64,000 nt of DNA from Prorocentrum cordatum (Eukaryota > Sar > Dinophyceae > Prorocentrales > Prorocentraceae): positions 1-64,000 of the forward strand of contig CAUYUJ010014323.1 in assembly GCA_963575745.1 (NCBI GenBank), given 5' to 3'. The translations under genes and the position numbers were made by a program. Positions 1 through 8,844 of the stretch are shown one piece after another (within the stretch, counting starts at the first letter, position 1; each line of letters starts with the position of its first letter). The notes beneath the pieces were generated by a model that did no database searches, was not told the origin of the DNA, and worked only from the letters and a program-made list of their open reading frames with translations.

Positions 1-805
1 CTTCTCCATCATCCCAAGGACCAGAACCATAATCCGCAATGAGGCCATCTCGTAGAGGACAGCGCCAAGGTCATCTGCACGCGCACGACATATCCCCAGG
101 AAGCGGCGCTCAACGTTGCGTCCTGGATCGGCTAGCATCGGGGAGGGGGCGAAAGCGCACAGGGATCCCGAAAGCCCACGCCCTTGGATAATGCCAGAGC
201 GGATCCAAAATATAATAATATATTGACGCCCGTCGTTAACCACCCCTTCGACGGCCGCATACATCCACGCAGTGAAGGCCAAGATCCCCGCAGGGAGGCC
301 CGAGGACCCCAAGAGCTGGAGCAGGAAGGACTGGGACAGGCTCGGGAAGGCCTGCCCGCAATCGAAGCCGACGAGGATGGGCGATCGACGCACGGCGAGA
401 GGATGCTGGGAGGCGAGGCGGGCATGCACACCCAGCTCTAAAATGTTGTGACACAAATTGCGCCCACGAGCACAGCCCCGCTGGGAGGCAGGGGCAACAG
501 CCTGCACCGCGGGCTCCAGGATCCGATTCATGACCGAGCTCAGGATTTTGACGTCCGTATTCCTCAACCCCAAGACACGAATTTTATCGGGGGCACGAGA
601 GCAAGTCCCCGATGGCTGATCATCTGCATCGGAGCCTTTCGGGAGGAAGGCCTGTAGGGTGACGCTGGCGGAGGCGAACAGAGATTGGCCCTGACAGAGC
701 CAGCCGAACATCCTGGCCAGGTGCTGGGCGCCGGAGTCGCACGCGAGCCAGGCAGCATAAGGGGGGCCATCCACTCCAGGGGCAGAGTGTCGCGCGCTTA
801 AGGAC
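1..805 (-). pseudogene. Reverse transcriptase domain of LINE (partial, open to window edge)
   Basis: One minus-strand frame is open from about 805 to base 1. In order it shows SAPGVDGPPYAAW (RT motif before the fingers), FLPKGSDADDQ, IRVLGLRNTDVKIL, QRGCARGR, motif A as ILVGFDCGQAFPSL, motif B as SGIIQGRGLSGS, and motif C as CRARADDLGAVL. The catalytic aspartates (FD of motif A and ADD of motif C) are present, so the palm could have been active. The usual Lys of motif A (KAFD) is Gln here. The upstream endonuclease frame ends at 620, so reaching this frame needs a shift near 795-810. The domain is truncated by the window, not by a stop. Confidence 0.85.
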
Positions 806-2612
806 CTTCATGAACATATGGGTCAGCGGGCTCTGAATCACGATGTCGGAGGCCTCGGTCAGGAACCTATCGAGGCATTTCTGGGTCATGTCAAACTGGG
901 GCACTTTCCAGGAGAAGACGGGTTTCCAGTAGGCCTCGAGGGCCGCGGCGCTTTCGTGGGCGCCCGTGACAGGGCCCTCGGGCGCGATGATCGCTGACAG
1001 GACAAGCCGCTTAGAGAAGGGGGCCCAGATGGAGGCCTTCCTCTCGAGGGCTCTCAGAAGCGTGGCCGAACTAGGCCTCCATGCCGACGAGGACCCCTCG
1101 GGGGCCCGAGCAGAGGCGGCAGCAGCAATCTCTTTTTCACAGACAAGCCGATGAACCCCATCGGCCGACTGCTCGAAGGTTGGAGCGTGGCGTAGCGAGA
1201 CCGCGGCGCCCTCGACGACCAGCGAGTCGGCGGCGTGCTGGGGGTCCCCGACGAGCTTGGAGGCGAGACCCGCATCTTGCCGGCAGACAGCACGGGCAAC
1301 CCCACGCGCCACCAGCTGCAGCGTCCCAGGAAGGTCAGGCGCGGAGAGAAAGAGGATGTGGCGGGCTTCTCTCGCGGCCTCCTTCATCATGTATTTGTAA
1401 CGCACAGTGGCGATTGGTGGGCCCCACTGCAGCAGGTCGTCTTCACCGTCGGCAAGCATGCACTGGAGCCGTCTCTGGAACGGCACTGAAGTGAATATGC
1501 GCTTCGGGATCGGCCTTCCTGCGGCCTGCCTGGCACCGCGAAGCCGAAGACGAACCGAAAGAGCAGCATGGTCGGAGACTCCCTTGGCGCTGAGGAACTC
1601 GGGGCAGCCGACCGTGGCGATGTCTGTCATAAGCTGGCACATCATCCAACCTGTGGGCGAGCAGCAGAAGCGGTCGATGATGTTGACGGAGGTGGTGAAC
1701 TTGCAGAAGTGGGTCGCAGCCTCAGAGCTCATTTCCATAAGCTTACCCAGCGTAGCTGCCCAAATTGGTGCATGTACCTTGTGATCATGACAATGTTGCG
1801 GCTGCGCGCCACTCGGACGATGAAAGATGAGAGAAGAGTCGTAGCTGTAATTGAGGTCACCCAGCACGACCACAAAATACGACGTGAGATTATCAGCGGC
1901 ATGACGCAGCGCACAACGAATCTGCCCACATACGTGTTGTACCTCACCCTTGGTCAAGCCGTGGTTGTGCACACTGAATATCACCAGTTGTGTCATCCCA
2001 AGTGCTACGTCCACACGCAGCACCCTGCCCTTAATAAGAGGCATCGCACAACTACTGACAGCCGAGGAAGAGAGAGGCGGTAGAATGACAGCGGGGGGGG
2101 CCCCCCCCCCCCCCCCCAGCGCCACGAACCTGATCACCATCAGCACCTTCGCAGAAACTGCTATGGACGACGGCGGTGGCAGAGACCCTGGCGATCAAGT
2201 CATTCAGCTCGAAACGGTCAGCATGAACTTCCTGAAGAGCGATGATGGCACGACCAGGCTGTAATCGCTGCGAATATTTCACTTTGGACGGAGCCTTCGC
2301 GCCGCCAGCTTGAAGGAGGGCACGTGCATTCCACGTCAAGAATTGGAGGCTGGTTGTGATCTCTCCGCCGACCTGCCCCACTGGAAGCACAAACATCTCC
2401 GCGATTTTGCTAAAGACACCACTGCGTAGCCGTTGGGGCAGAAGTGACACAACGTATGGCACTTTGGAGCTCGCGCTTGTCCAGTCCGAGAGCGCGAATC
2501 CCCACGTCGTTCCACGAGATCTCTGGGGGCCCATCACCTGGGCGAGGAGTGAGGCGGATAACGTCCGTGTAGTCTGACTTGAGGGCTCCCCCGCTCGCGG
2601 TCGACGAACCAC
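805..2612 (-). pseudogene. Endonuclease/exonuclease/phosphatase (AP-like) domain of LINE ORF2, frameshifted
   Basis: The target-nicking endonuclease of the LINE. The N-terminal half reads FLTWNARALL and IIALQEVHADRF (2336-2230), matching the metal-binding Asn and Glu motifs of the EEP fold. After a frame change in a G/C homopolymer (2094-2117) it continues with VVLGDLNYSYD (about 1860) and GVSDHAALSVRL (about 1576), the conserved GDxN and SDH motifs. A linker of about 250 residues follows to the RT motifs near 800. All catalytic motif residues are visible, but in two frames, so the gene is broken or mis-sequenced at the homopolymer. Confidence 0.85.
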
Positions 2613-4140
2613 CGCCTCTGTGGGTCAGCCTCCAAGGGCGAGGAGCGCGCCTTCCTGAGCTGCATCTCACATCGAACTTGCTCGGGAGATTTGTCTGGAC
2701 CAAAGTGCAGCCGCGCAGCCTCCGCACCCTGAACAAGGCAATGGAATTCACGCCAGGACCCGTCCGCTTTGAGGTTGCCCAATGCTTTCTGCACGCGGCG
2801 AGAGGCGAGACCAACCGGGCCCGCGAAGGAGATCGCGAACTTTTTAGACGGCAAGGGGGTGGGCGCTTTGATCGAATATGTGTCGCCCTCAGCGAAGTTG
2901 AGCTCACCCATGAAGTTATTGACCGCGTCCCGCACCCCAGCGATGCCCACGAGCTTGTTTGCGACAACAATGACCTGCGTGGGTTCGATCTCCCGATCGA
3001 AGCCAGGGGGTGCAGGAGGGCGAGACGGCAGCTGCCTGTCGATCTCAGTCTGTTGGCGAAGCGCCGGGATATGCTGTTGAAGGTCCTCCAGCCTGGAAGC
3101 ATGTGACTCGATCTCGCGCTCGTTGTGGTCGGCGCGGCGACTGAGGGCGTCCTGCTGCTCCTGGAACTGGCGCTGTAGTTCGTCGAGTTGTGGGCGAACT
3201 GTGACCATGACGTGCTGGTCGATGTCCGTGTGCTGCGTTGAGAGCTGCCGCTGGAAGGTATTGAGGGTGGCCAGGATCGGAGCATTCGATTGCTGAACAG
3301 AGCTCGTGATGGCCGTGGAGACGATGTTATCGAATTCACTTCGTAGCTGTGTGAAGCGAGCAGCAATGTCTGCGTGGTAAAAGGCGCGAGTGAATGCAGC
3401 TTGGCCCTCCTCCTCCGCCCAAGCAGCAGCAGAATCAGTAGCAACGCAGCCAAGAGGCGGCCTCTCCCCCGCCGCGGCGGCGGCACACGGGTCGAAGGGC
3501 GCGGGCGGGGCACCACGGGTGGCGGTGGGGAGCTTGTGGGGCATCTCCTGCGAGGGGAACGTGGGGGCCATCTCGAGCTCCGCCGCCAAGCGAGCACGCT
3601 GCTCAGCGTCCCAAGGGTGAGGTGGCCCATCGAGGTCGGTACTGCGCTGTGCCATGCCTGTGGTGGAGCCAAGGGCGGCGGGGTCAGGGCCACGATGCGA
3701 AACGGCGGCGCCTGCTGGCGGTGGAGCATCTCCTCCTGCGCCCCGAGTGCGGCCAGTACGACGCAGACGGCGAGGAGGTTCAGCAGCAGTACCTGCGGAG
3801 CCATTGGCAGAGGGGCGTGCGCGAGCAGCTCTTCGGGCACCGCGGCTGCCACCGCTGCGGGACGCAGAGCGACGCTGCTCTTCAGAGGAGCTGCCACCAC
3901 CGCTCGAAGCAACATCTGTGTCGGCTTCTCCAGCAGTGTCCATGCGATGAACATGAGGATGAGAGCGATCGCAAGCAGCAGGCCCCATGAGCACGACGTT
4001 CGCTCACACAGGAACGGGAAAGGCCTCCGTTTACCCGTGGTCGCGAGCGTCGGTGCGGTGAGCAATCTCTGCCAGACCACCAGGGGTCTTGCCTGCCGCG
4101 GACTAGCGGTATCCACTTGTTCCTCTGAGGAACTATGCAT
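2410..4140 (-). pseudogene. LINE ORF1-like protein (coiled coil plus possible RNA-binding domain)
   Basis: The minus-strand coding frame changes between two registers. The first ATG (4140) directly abuts the spliced-leader relict and starts MHSSSEEQVDTASPRQ with a possible membrane segment (GLLLAIALILMFIAW). A second register (3994-2534) holds a Ser/Arg/Pro-rich head and a heptad-rich coiled coil (HTDIDQHVMVTVRPQLDELQ and following). A globular segment with KKFAISFAGPVGLASRRVQK and GSWREFHCLV comes next. The tail DYTDVIRLTPRPGDGPPEIS is again in the first register and ends at a stop at 2410. Layouts like this (coiled coil, small folded domain, then EEP-RT) are typical of LINE ORF1. The function of nucleic-acid binding is inferred. 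Confidence 0.6.
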
Positions 4141-4162
4141 CTTGAGCCAAGATGGCTACGGA
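4141..4162 (-). other. Relict dinoflagellate spliced leader, one mismatch
   Basis: Read on the minus strand this is the 22-nt dinoflagellate spliced leader with a single change (CCATCTTGG instead of CCATTTTGG), ending GGCTCAAG. The next base on the minus strand begins the ATG of the LINE ORF1 region. A leader that is added only by trans-splicing, now in genomic DNA at the 5' end of a LINE, means this copy came from a trans-spliced mRNA. No splice-acceptor AG remains between leader and ATG beyond the AAG of the leader itself. Confidence 0.85.
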
Positions 4163-4510
4163 GGAAAAGGAGGAGGAGGAGGAGGAAGAGGAGGAGGAGG
4201 AGGAGGGGAGGAGAGGGAGGAGGAGGGGGAGGGGGGGAGAGGATGAGAGGGAGTAGAGGTAGGAGGAGGAGGAGGAGGCAGGAAGAGGGGAGGGGGGGAG
4301 GAGGGGGGAGGGGTACGAGGGGGGATGACAGGGGGAGAGGAGGGAGGAGGGGGACAGGAGTGGGGAGGTCAGCGAGGGGGGAGGAGGAGGAGGATGAGGA
4401 AAGGAGAAGGAGAGGGAGGAAAGGAGGAGGAGGAGGAGGAGGACGAGGAAGGGGCAGGAGCAGGAGGAGGAAGGCAGGAGGGGGAGGAGGGCGACGGCCG
4501 GGGCGGACGA
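4163..4510. repeat. Purine (GGA/GGAGG) tract
   Basis: About 350 bases of almost pure purine on the plus strand, a degenerate GGA repeat. It gives long Arg/Gly or Pro/Leu open frames in all registers, which are not genes. It marks the 5' insertion flank of the LINE. Confidence 0.8.
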
Positions 4511-4661
4511 GAGGGGGATAGCAAAGGGGGGGGCGTAGAGAATCAGCTCGCACGGCTGGCTTCCCGATGCGTGCAGCAGATGATGTCAGACCTCCCCACA
4601 TTTCCCAATGCCCCCATCCTGCTCGTCCGACGGCAGGCCGGAACAGGAGGGGCCGTGCGAC

Positions 4662-4778
4662 GGCGAGGGCCTCTATCAGCTCGTGGTACAGGCCCTTGGA
4701 GCCGAGGAAGGACGCGGTGCACCGTGCGACGATCATGGAAAGAATGATGACGGGGATCAAAAAGGGGTCCAGGGTGAT
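4662..4778 (-). CDS. CLC chloride channel exon (helix Q/R), duplicate copy 1 (downstream)
   Basis: A 117-bp (39-codon) phase-0 exon. It starts after TTCCTGTGCAG and encodes DPFLIPVIILSMIVARC and then GSKGLYHELIEALA. This matches the C-terminal membrane end of CLC proteins: the LPIMLxxMxAK helix, then PLY/GIYDxxI, with the Tyr that coordinates the central anion. In this downstream copy the base after the exon is a GT donor (GTCGCACGG). The twin at 4870-4986 has a GA donor. One protein cannot sensibly carry both, so they may be alternatives, or one may be a dead duplicate. Confidence 0.7.
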
Positions 4779-4869
4779 CTGCACAGGAAGGGAGCCGGGC
4801 CCCCTCCCCTCCCCCATCATCGATTTCCCTTTTCTTCCCCCTTTTCCTCCTTCATTCCTTCCTTCTTTC

Positions 4870-4986
4870 GGCGAGGGCCTCTATCAGCTCGTGGTACAGG
4901 CCCTTGGAGCCGAGGAAGGACGCGGTGCACCGTGCGACGATCATGGAAAGAATGATGACGGGGATCAAAAAGGGGTCCAGGGTGAT
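4870..4986 (-). CDS. CLC chloride channel exon (helix Q/R), duplicate copy 2 (upstream)
   Basis: Same 39 codons as the copy at 4662-4778, and the first met by a transcript coming from the exon at 33578-33667. Joining is in phase: the previous exon ends VVVLMLE, and this one starts ITLDPFLIPVIIL, matching the continuous CLC stretch LxVIMLExTxxxxxLLPIM. The acceptor is CTGTGCAG; the base pair after the exon is GA (GAAAGAAGG), a donor type accepted by dinoflagellates. The product would be a membrane anion channel or Cl-/H+ exchanger. The CBS domains that usually follow in eukaryotic CLCs were not recognised in the window. Confidence 0.75.
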
Positions 4987-5047
4987 CTGCACAGGAAGGG
5001 AGCCGGGCCCCCTCCCCTCCCCCATCATCGATTTCCCTTTTCTTCCC

Positions 5048-5540
5048 ACTCCCCATCTCAACTCCCATCCATATTTCCCCTCTCCCTCACTGCCCCCCGC
5101 CCCTCTCCTATATTCCATCGCCCCGTCGCCAGTTCCCTTTCCCTCTCCCATTCCCCCTCTTCCCCTGTCCCTATCATTTCGCAACCCTGCTGTGCGAGTC
5201 GCTCGGATCAGCTGGGCCAGTGCCCAGCTGTCGGTCGACCCTGGCCTGGACCGTGGCCAGAGCCGGAATGCCGGGCCGACGCCGGCACGAGGGAAGCCAG
5301 CTCGCGAGCACTCATGCTCGTAATCACTTATGCTGAGACTCTTTTTCAAGTCCTGACTCGCGTGTATCCAGACCCACTCATACTCGGACTTCTTCTTCGT
5401 ACCCAGACCTACGCATACGCAGTTGCTCGAACTCAGCATTGTTCGCACTCCGACTTGTCCGCACCCAGCAGTCATTCGGTCTCAATGTAACTCACAAGCC
5501 AGCTCGCGCATACCCGGACATCGAGACTACAAACTGCCAG
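5048..5540. other. Intron sequence without recognised genes
   Basis: Pyrimidine-rich to 5180, then mixed sequence. Open frames are short and of skewed composition. I see no conserved motif. On the minus strand it lies between the CLC exon at 4870-4986 and the DIRS-like element. Confidence 0.5.
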
Positions 5541-5608
<68 letters not shown>

Positions 5609-5813
5609 GTCTCCTCTCCCAAGGGCCAGTTCTGAACGGCCCTGCGCCAGAAAGAAGGAGCGGGGGCAGGCGGAAGAGAGGGCGGCAGCTATACTATATG
5701 AATGTTTGTATGTATGTATGTATGTATGTATGTATGTATGTATGTATGTATCTATGTATATATATAATTATATATACATATACATATACATATACATATA
5801 TATATATAATTAT
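5541..5813. repeat. Microsatellites: (CA)n, (TA)n, (TATG)n, (TACATA)n
   Basis: (CA)n at 5542-5578 runs into (TA)n to 5605. (TATG)n at 5705-5755 runs into TA/TACATA repeats to 5813. The left end of the DIRS-like element sits exactly at the end of this TA-rich tract, and its right end abuts a similar tacatatata tract, so the element probably entered an AT microsatellite. Confidence 0.9.
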
Positions 5814-5956
5814 GCCATCCCCCCGTGTGCCAATGATTGACAGACGACAATGCTTTTTCTGTGTGGTCTACCCGGCGGAACGGCGAGCTCGACAGGCGAA
5901 GCTGGGAGCCGCACGCACAGCAGCAGCAAGAGCATTAAAGCGAGGCCGAAGGGTTC
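5814..5956 (-). repeat. Split direct repeat B2 (3' end of DIRS-like element)
   Basis: 143-bp unit starting GCCATCCCCCCGTGTGCC on the plus strand and ending GAAGGGTTC. It is nearly identical to 5977-6119. As the outermost unit it is the B2 half of an A1...B1-A2-B2 arrangement. Confidence 0.75.
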
Positions 5957-5976
5957 TTTGAAAAGAGGACAGCTCT
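5957..5976 (-). repeat. Split direct repeat A2
   Basis: TTTGAAAAGAGGACAGCTCT lies between the two 143-bp B units. Its first 15 bases recur at 33446-33460, the opposite end of the element, where they form A1. Confidence 0.7.
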
Positions 5977-6119
5977 GCCATCCCCCCGTGTGCCAATGAT
6001 TGACAGACGACAATGCCTTTTCTGTGTGGTCTACCCGGCGGAACGGCGAGCTCGACAGGCGAAGCTGGGAGCCGCACGCGCAGCAAAAGCACGAGCATTA
6101 AAGCGAGGCCGAAGGGTTC
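5977..6119 (-). repeat. Split direct repeat B1
   Basis: Second 143-bp unit, period 163 from B2, with a handful of differences (for example AATGCCTTTT against AATGCTTTTT). After it the copies diverge at once (AAAAAGGCCC). Confidence 0.75.
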
Positions 6120-6211
6120 AAAAAGGCCCGAGGCCGAAAGGTTGAACTGGCCGAACTTATAGTCACGAAGAACATCTCAAGAATTAGCCTGCAGGGACAA
6201 ATCGGCAGGCT

Positions 6212-6938
6212 TCACCCCCAATGCCCGAGTATGCTTGTTAATGCTATAGCTTCCTCTGCAACTTGGTAGAGGGTGCGCGCCAGCGCTCTGCATAACTTCT
6301 TGGGCTAAGACGCGGCCAGAGCAGTCCACTTACGCCCACTAGCAGGATCGACGCCTTCAAAAATCAGGTGCGGTTTGTTGGTGCGGGAGCACATGCCGGC
6401 TTGGCCGGTGCAGCCAACGTCCAAAGCTGGGTGGTAGCCGGCGCCCCACATAGCCAATCTAGTCCGCTTCCTCCAAGGAGCGTTGAACCGACAAAGATCA
6501 ACAACGTGCACGTGACATTCAGGAAGGCGAAGGAAGAAGGGGGGCGTGCCAGATAATGGAGGAGGAGGGGTTCTCGAGGTAAGCGGGGATCCCGAGGCGC
6601 ACGCACGTTTTAATGACCTTGACGCTGATGTTGAACGTGTTGTTGCCAACCTCTAGCCTGTTGAGCTCCGAGGAGTTGAGGCCGTCGAGCCCCCTGGGGG
6701 CCGCAATGGATCTGAGCGGTTTCCGGAGGGCCCTGGACCACGTAGTACACGGAGTACCTAGCCAGACGCCGACAACGACCCCGCCCCGCAACCACCCGCG
6801 GATAACGCTCCAGAAGCCCGGGTGAAGATGGTTTTCCAGGTACCCGCTGCGAACATCGAGAGACACGGCGGCGTGGCCGGCAGCCCTCAGGGCCGCGCTC
6901 ACATGCCCGTCTCCAGCAAACAGCTCCAAGAAAGCAAA
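6212..6938 (-). pseudogene. DNA methyltransferase-like domain at C-terminus of DIRS-like pol
   Basis: The minus frame begins FAFLELFAGDGHVSAAL, the SAM-binding FxGxG motif, then GVWLGTPCTTWSRA (PC motif resembling motif IV of cytosine-C5 methylases). It continues with PAYLENPSSSIIW (ENP, like the ENV motif), then after a frameshift near 6560 with CRFNAPWRKRTRLAMW and CSRTNKPHLIFEG. A TAG interrupts the final segment near 6310 where a Tyr is expected; the frame then runs KKLCRALARTLYQVAEEA to a stop at 6212-6214. Function (methylation of element or host DNA) is inferred. Classical DIRS elements carry an adenine-type methylase placed before the recombinase, so this position is unusual. Confidence 0.65.
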
Positions 6939-6984
6939 ACGTCGCAGACGGGAGGCGCGGCGTAGCTCGGCAGTGAGCAGACCC

Positions 6985-8240
6985 TTGAGGTGCTCGCCTA
7001 CTTGCCTGCGCCTCGAGAGCCTTGGGCCCTCGACCGGCGCGCCGCGGGCCGGCTCAGGGCCAGGGCGGACACGATGGACTGCAAGGTCCCGGGAGGCAGC
7101 GCCGAGCCGGTGCGCAGCAGCAGCGTCGGGCTGGCCAGCGCCAGGTTCCCGTGGGCGAACACGTCTGGCACCGCTGAGCCCATGGTCTCGAGGAGCCTCG
7201 CGCCCTTCACGCACCGCTTCGCGGAGACGAATGGTCGCCCAGCGCACCCGGAGGCGGACCTGCTCGGCCGACCGCCTCCCGAGGGCCAAGTCCTCCGACG
7301 CTCCGCCGCGCCGCAGCTGGCAAGGGTGCGGCTCGAGCGCGTGGAGGCCGAGGAGGTTCGCCGCGTCGACAAAGGCCTTCCGGCAGCGCGAGAAGCACAG
7401 GTCCATCACGGGCACGTCGGGCCCCGGGGGCCCCAGGTGCGAGCGGATGCACTGCGGGGCGGGGCTCAGCCGCGCGCCCAGGTCCACCGCGACCGCGTCG
7501 TCGCACACCCCGGTCTTCCCCGCCTGCAGCAGGGCCGAGTCGCGAAGCAGGAGGGGCCAGAAGTGGCTAGCTGGCCCGGCAGCTGCAGCCGGAGCGACCA
7601 GGTGCCGACCTCGTACCTGCATGATCCCCTGCGGCCTCAAGTAGCACACGTGGTCCAAGGCCGTGAGCACCGCAGCTAGCTCGGAGCAAGGGCCAGTGGA
7701 TAAGCGCGCCCACGATGGCAACCACCGCCGCCCTGGGGAGCGGCAGCCGCGTGAGCGGAGGCGTTCGCCGCCTCCACCCTCGCGACGCGCGGTGGGGCCG
7801 CGGCAGCAGCGAGGGCCCCGACCGGCCCAGGCCGGGCAGGAAGTGCCCGAGCGCCGCCAGGGTGCCGCTGCCGACGTCCGGCCCCGGGCCCTCCAGGTCG
7901 AGCCCGTTGAAGAAATCTACCAGGTGGTCGTCGAGGGTGCCCGTCGAGCCCCAGCAAGCGGCAGTGGTAGTAGAACTGCTCGAGGAAGCCCCGATAGAGG
8001 GCCACCGTGGCAGGCCGGATCGCCAGGCGCTCCAGCGCGCTCAGGCCCGCCTCCGGCGGCTGACTGCGAACCGCGGCGGCGGCAGTCGACGCGCGGAAGG
8101 CCTTCAGGAAAGTGCCTTCGGCCCGCCTTCCCGGCCGCCAGCAGCCGGCTGCGTTCCGGGCGCGCGCGGGGCACGCGCGCCCGGCGGGCGCGGCGGCGGC
8201 AGCCCCGGTGGCGCACAGCCAGCCTCCCAGGCACGCCATG
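6985..8240 (-). pseudogene. Tyrosine recombinase domain of DIRS-like pol, inactivated
   Basis: The N-terminal SAM-like part reads LSALERLAIRPATVALY and RGFLEQFYYHC (about 8060-7960). The catalytic part has HVCYLRPQGIMQVRGRHLV (first Arg, about 7640), CQLRRGGASEDLA (HxxR-type box, about 7310) and VRWAT (about 7240). The nucleophile box, one frame over, reads SAKRCVKGARLLE: the codon at 7211-7213 is TGC (Cys) where Tyr is required. At least two frameshifts separate these blocks. The enzyme would have inserted the circular cDNA by Arg/Tyr chemistry without target duplication. Confidence 0.75.
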
Positions 8241-8329
8241 CACGGCCTATGCCTCCTGCATCGCTCTGCCCCCGGGCGGGCCGGTAGGATCTGATGCGCC
8301 CGGTGCCAGTAGACCAGCCAAAACGCCCT

Positions 8330-8810
8330 CTGGAAGGCGCGTCACTCACGTTCCTCTCGGTAGGGGCCCAACGAACCACGATGCGACAGCCAGTGGCCAG
8401 GGCCAGGCAGGCGATCTTGGTGAGGGGGGGCTTCAGGAACTTAGAGCGGGCACTGCCTTTGGTGGCCCCCAGGGCCAGGGGCAGGGTATCTACGATGAAC
8501 AGCAAGCAGCGACCCAGGGCCCGTTGGTTGCGAAGAGCGTGCCAGACAGCCAGGACCAGGGCCTCCCACTCCAACGCCAAGATATTAATGCCCGGGGAAA
8601 CCTGGGAGGCCGCGATGTGGGCCCACTTGTCAGGATCCATAAACTCGCCTGGGACTTCGTCGAAAGTGCGGGCGGCCTGCTCAGGGTAGGCGGGGTCATC
8701 CGGGAAGGGCCCCACGGGGTCGAGGCTGAAAGGCGCCGAGAACGCAGCCAGAGCAGCCTCGCGAGGGCGAGTGTGTTCCTCAGCTTTATACCGCCATCGC
8801 TCCGAGCATC
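8330..8810 (-). pseudogene. RNase H domain of DIRS-like pol, C-terminal part
   Basis: Reads from the transposon junction as CSERWRYKAEEHTRPREAAL, then FDEVPGEFMDPDKWAH, INILALEWEALVLAVWHAL (catalytic Glu), LLFIVDTLPLALGATKG (Asp) and RWAPTERNVSDAPSRG (Asp/His-type end box WxPTExNxxDxPSR). The first catalytic Asp is missing here and lies at 30154-30237 beyond the 21.3 kb block, whose end is flush with this fragment at 8810. Confidence 0.85.
8809..8810. other. Target-site duplication TC, left copy
   Basis: TC directly left of the left terminal inverted repeat. The matching TC is at 30154-30155. Counting only one TC brings the two RNase H halves into the same reading frame. Confidence 0.65.
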
Positions 8811-8844
8811 CCTTAACATCTTGCTGTCTTGATTTTTGTGAGAC
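8811..8844 (+). repeat. Left terminal inverted repeat (34 bp)
   Basis: Starts CCTTAACATCTTGCTGTCTT and ends TTTTTGTGAGAC. It pairs with 30120-30153 at 30 of 34 positions; the four differences are all transitions, as expected of old copies. Confidence 0.8.

Larger units (their letters stand above)
1..4162 (-). mobile_element. LINE (non-LTR) retrotransposon, 5' end present, 3' end beyond window
   Basis: On the minus strand the order is spliced-leader relict (4162-4141), ORF1-like coiled-coil region, AP-like endonuclease, then reverse transcriptase running off the window at base 1. This is the order of a non-LTR retrotransposon. At least three frame changes (near 2600, at the G/C homopolymer 2094-2117, and near 800) make this copy non-functional as read. 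Homopolymer sequencing error cannot be excluded at the middle one. No left boundary, A tail or target duplication is visible because the 3' end lies outside the window. Confidence 0.85.
4661..5047 (-). repeat. Tandem duplication, 179 bp, period 208
   Basis: 4661-4839 and 4869-5047 are identical by eye over 179 bp, separated by a T/C-rich 29-bp spacer. Each copy holds one complete CLC exon plus the polypyrimidine/acceptor side of its intron. Identity implies a recent duplication or a local assembly artefact. Confidence 0.9.

Noticed and set aside
3882-4820. 312-residue Pro/Leu/Ser minus frame
   Set aside because: Most of it is the GGA tract read backwards. Only the segment matching the CLC exon (4662-4778) is retained.
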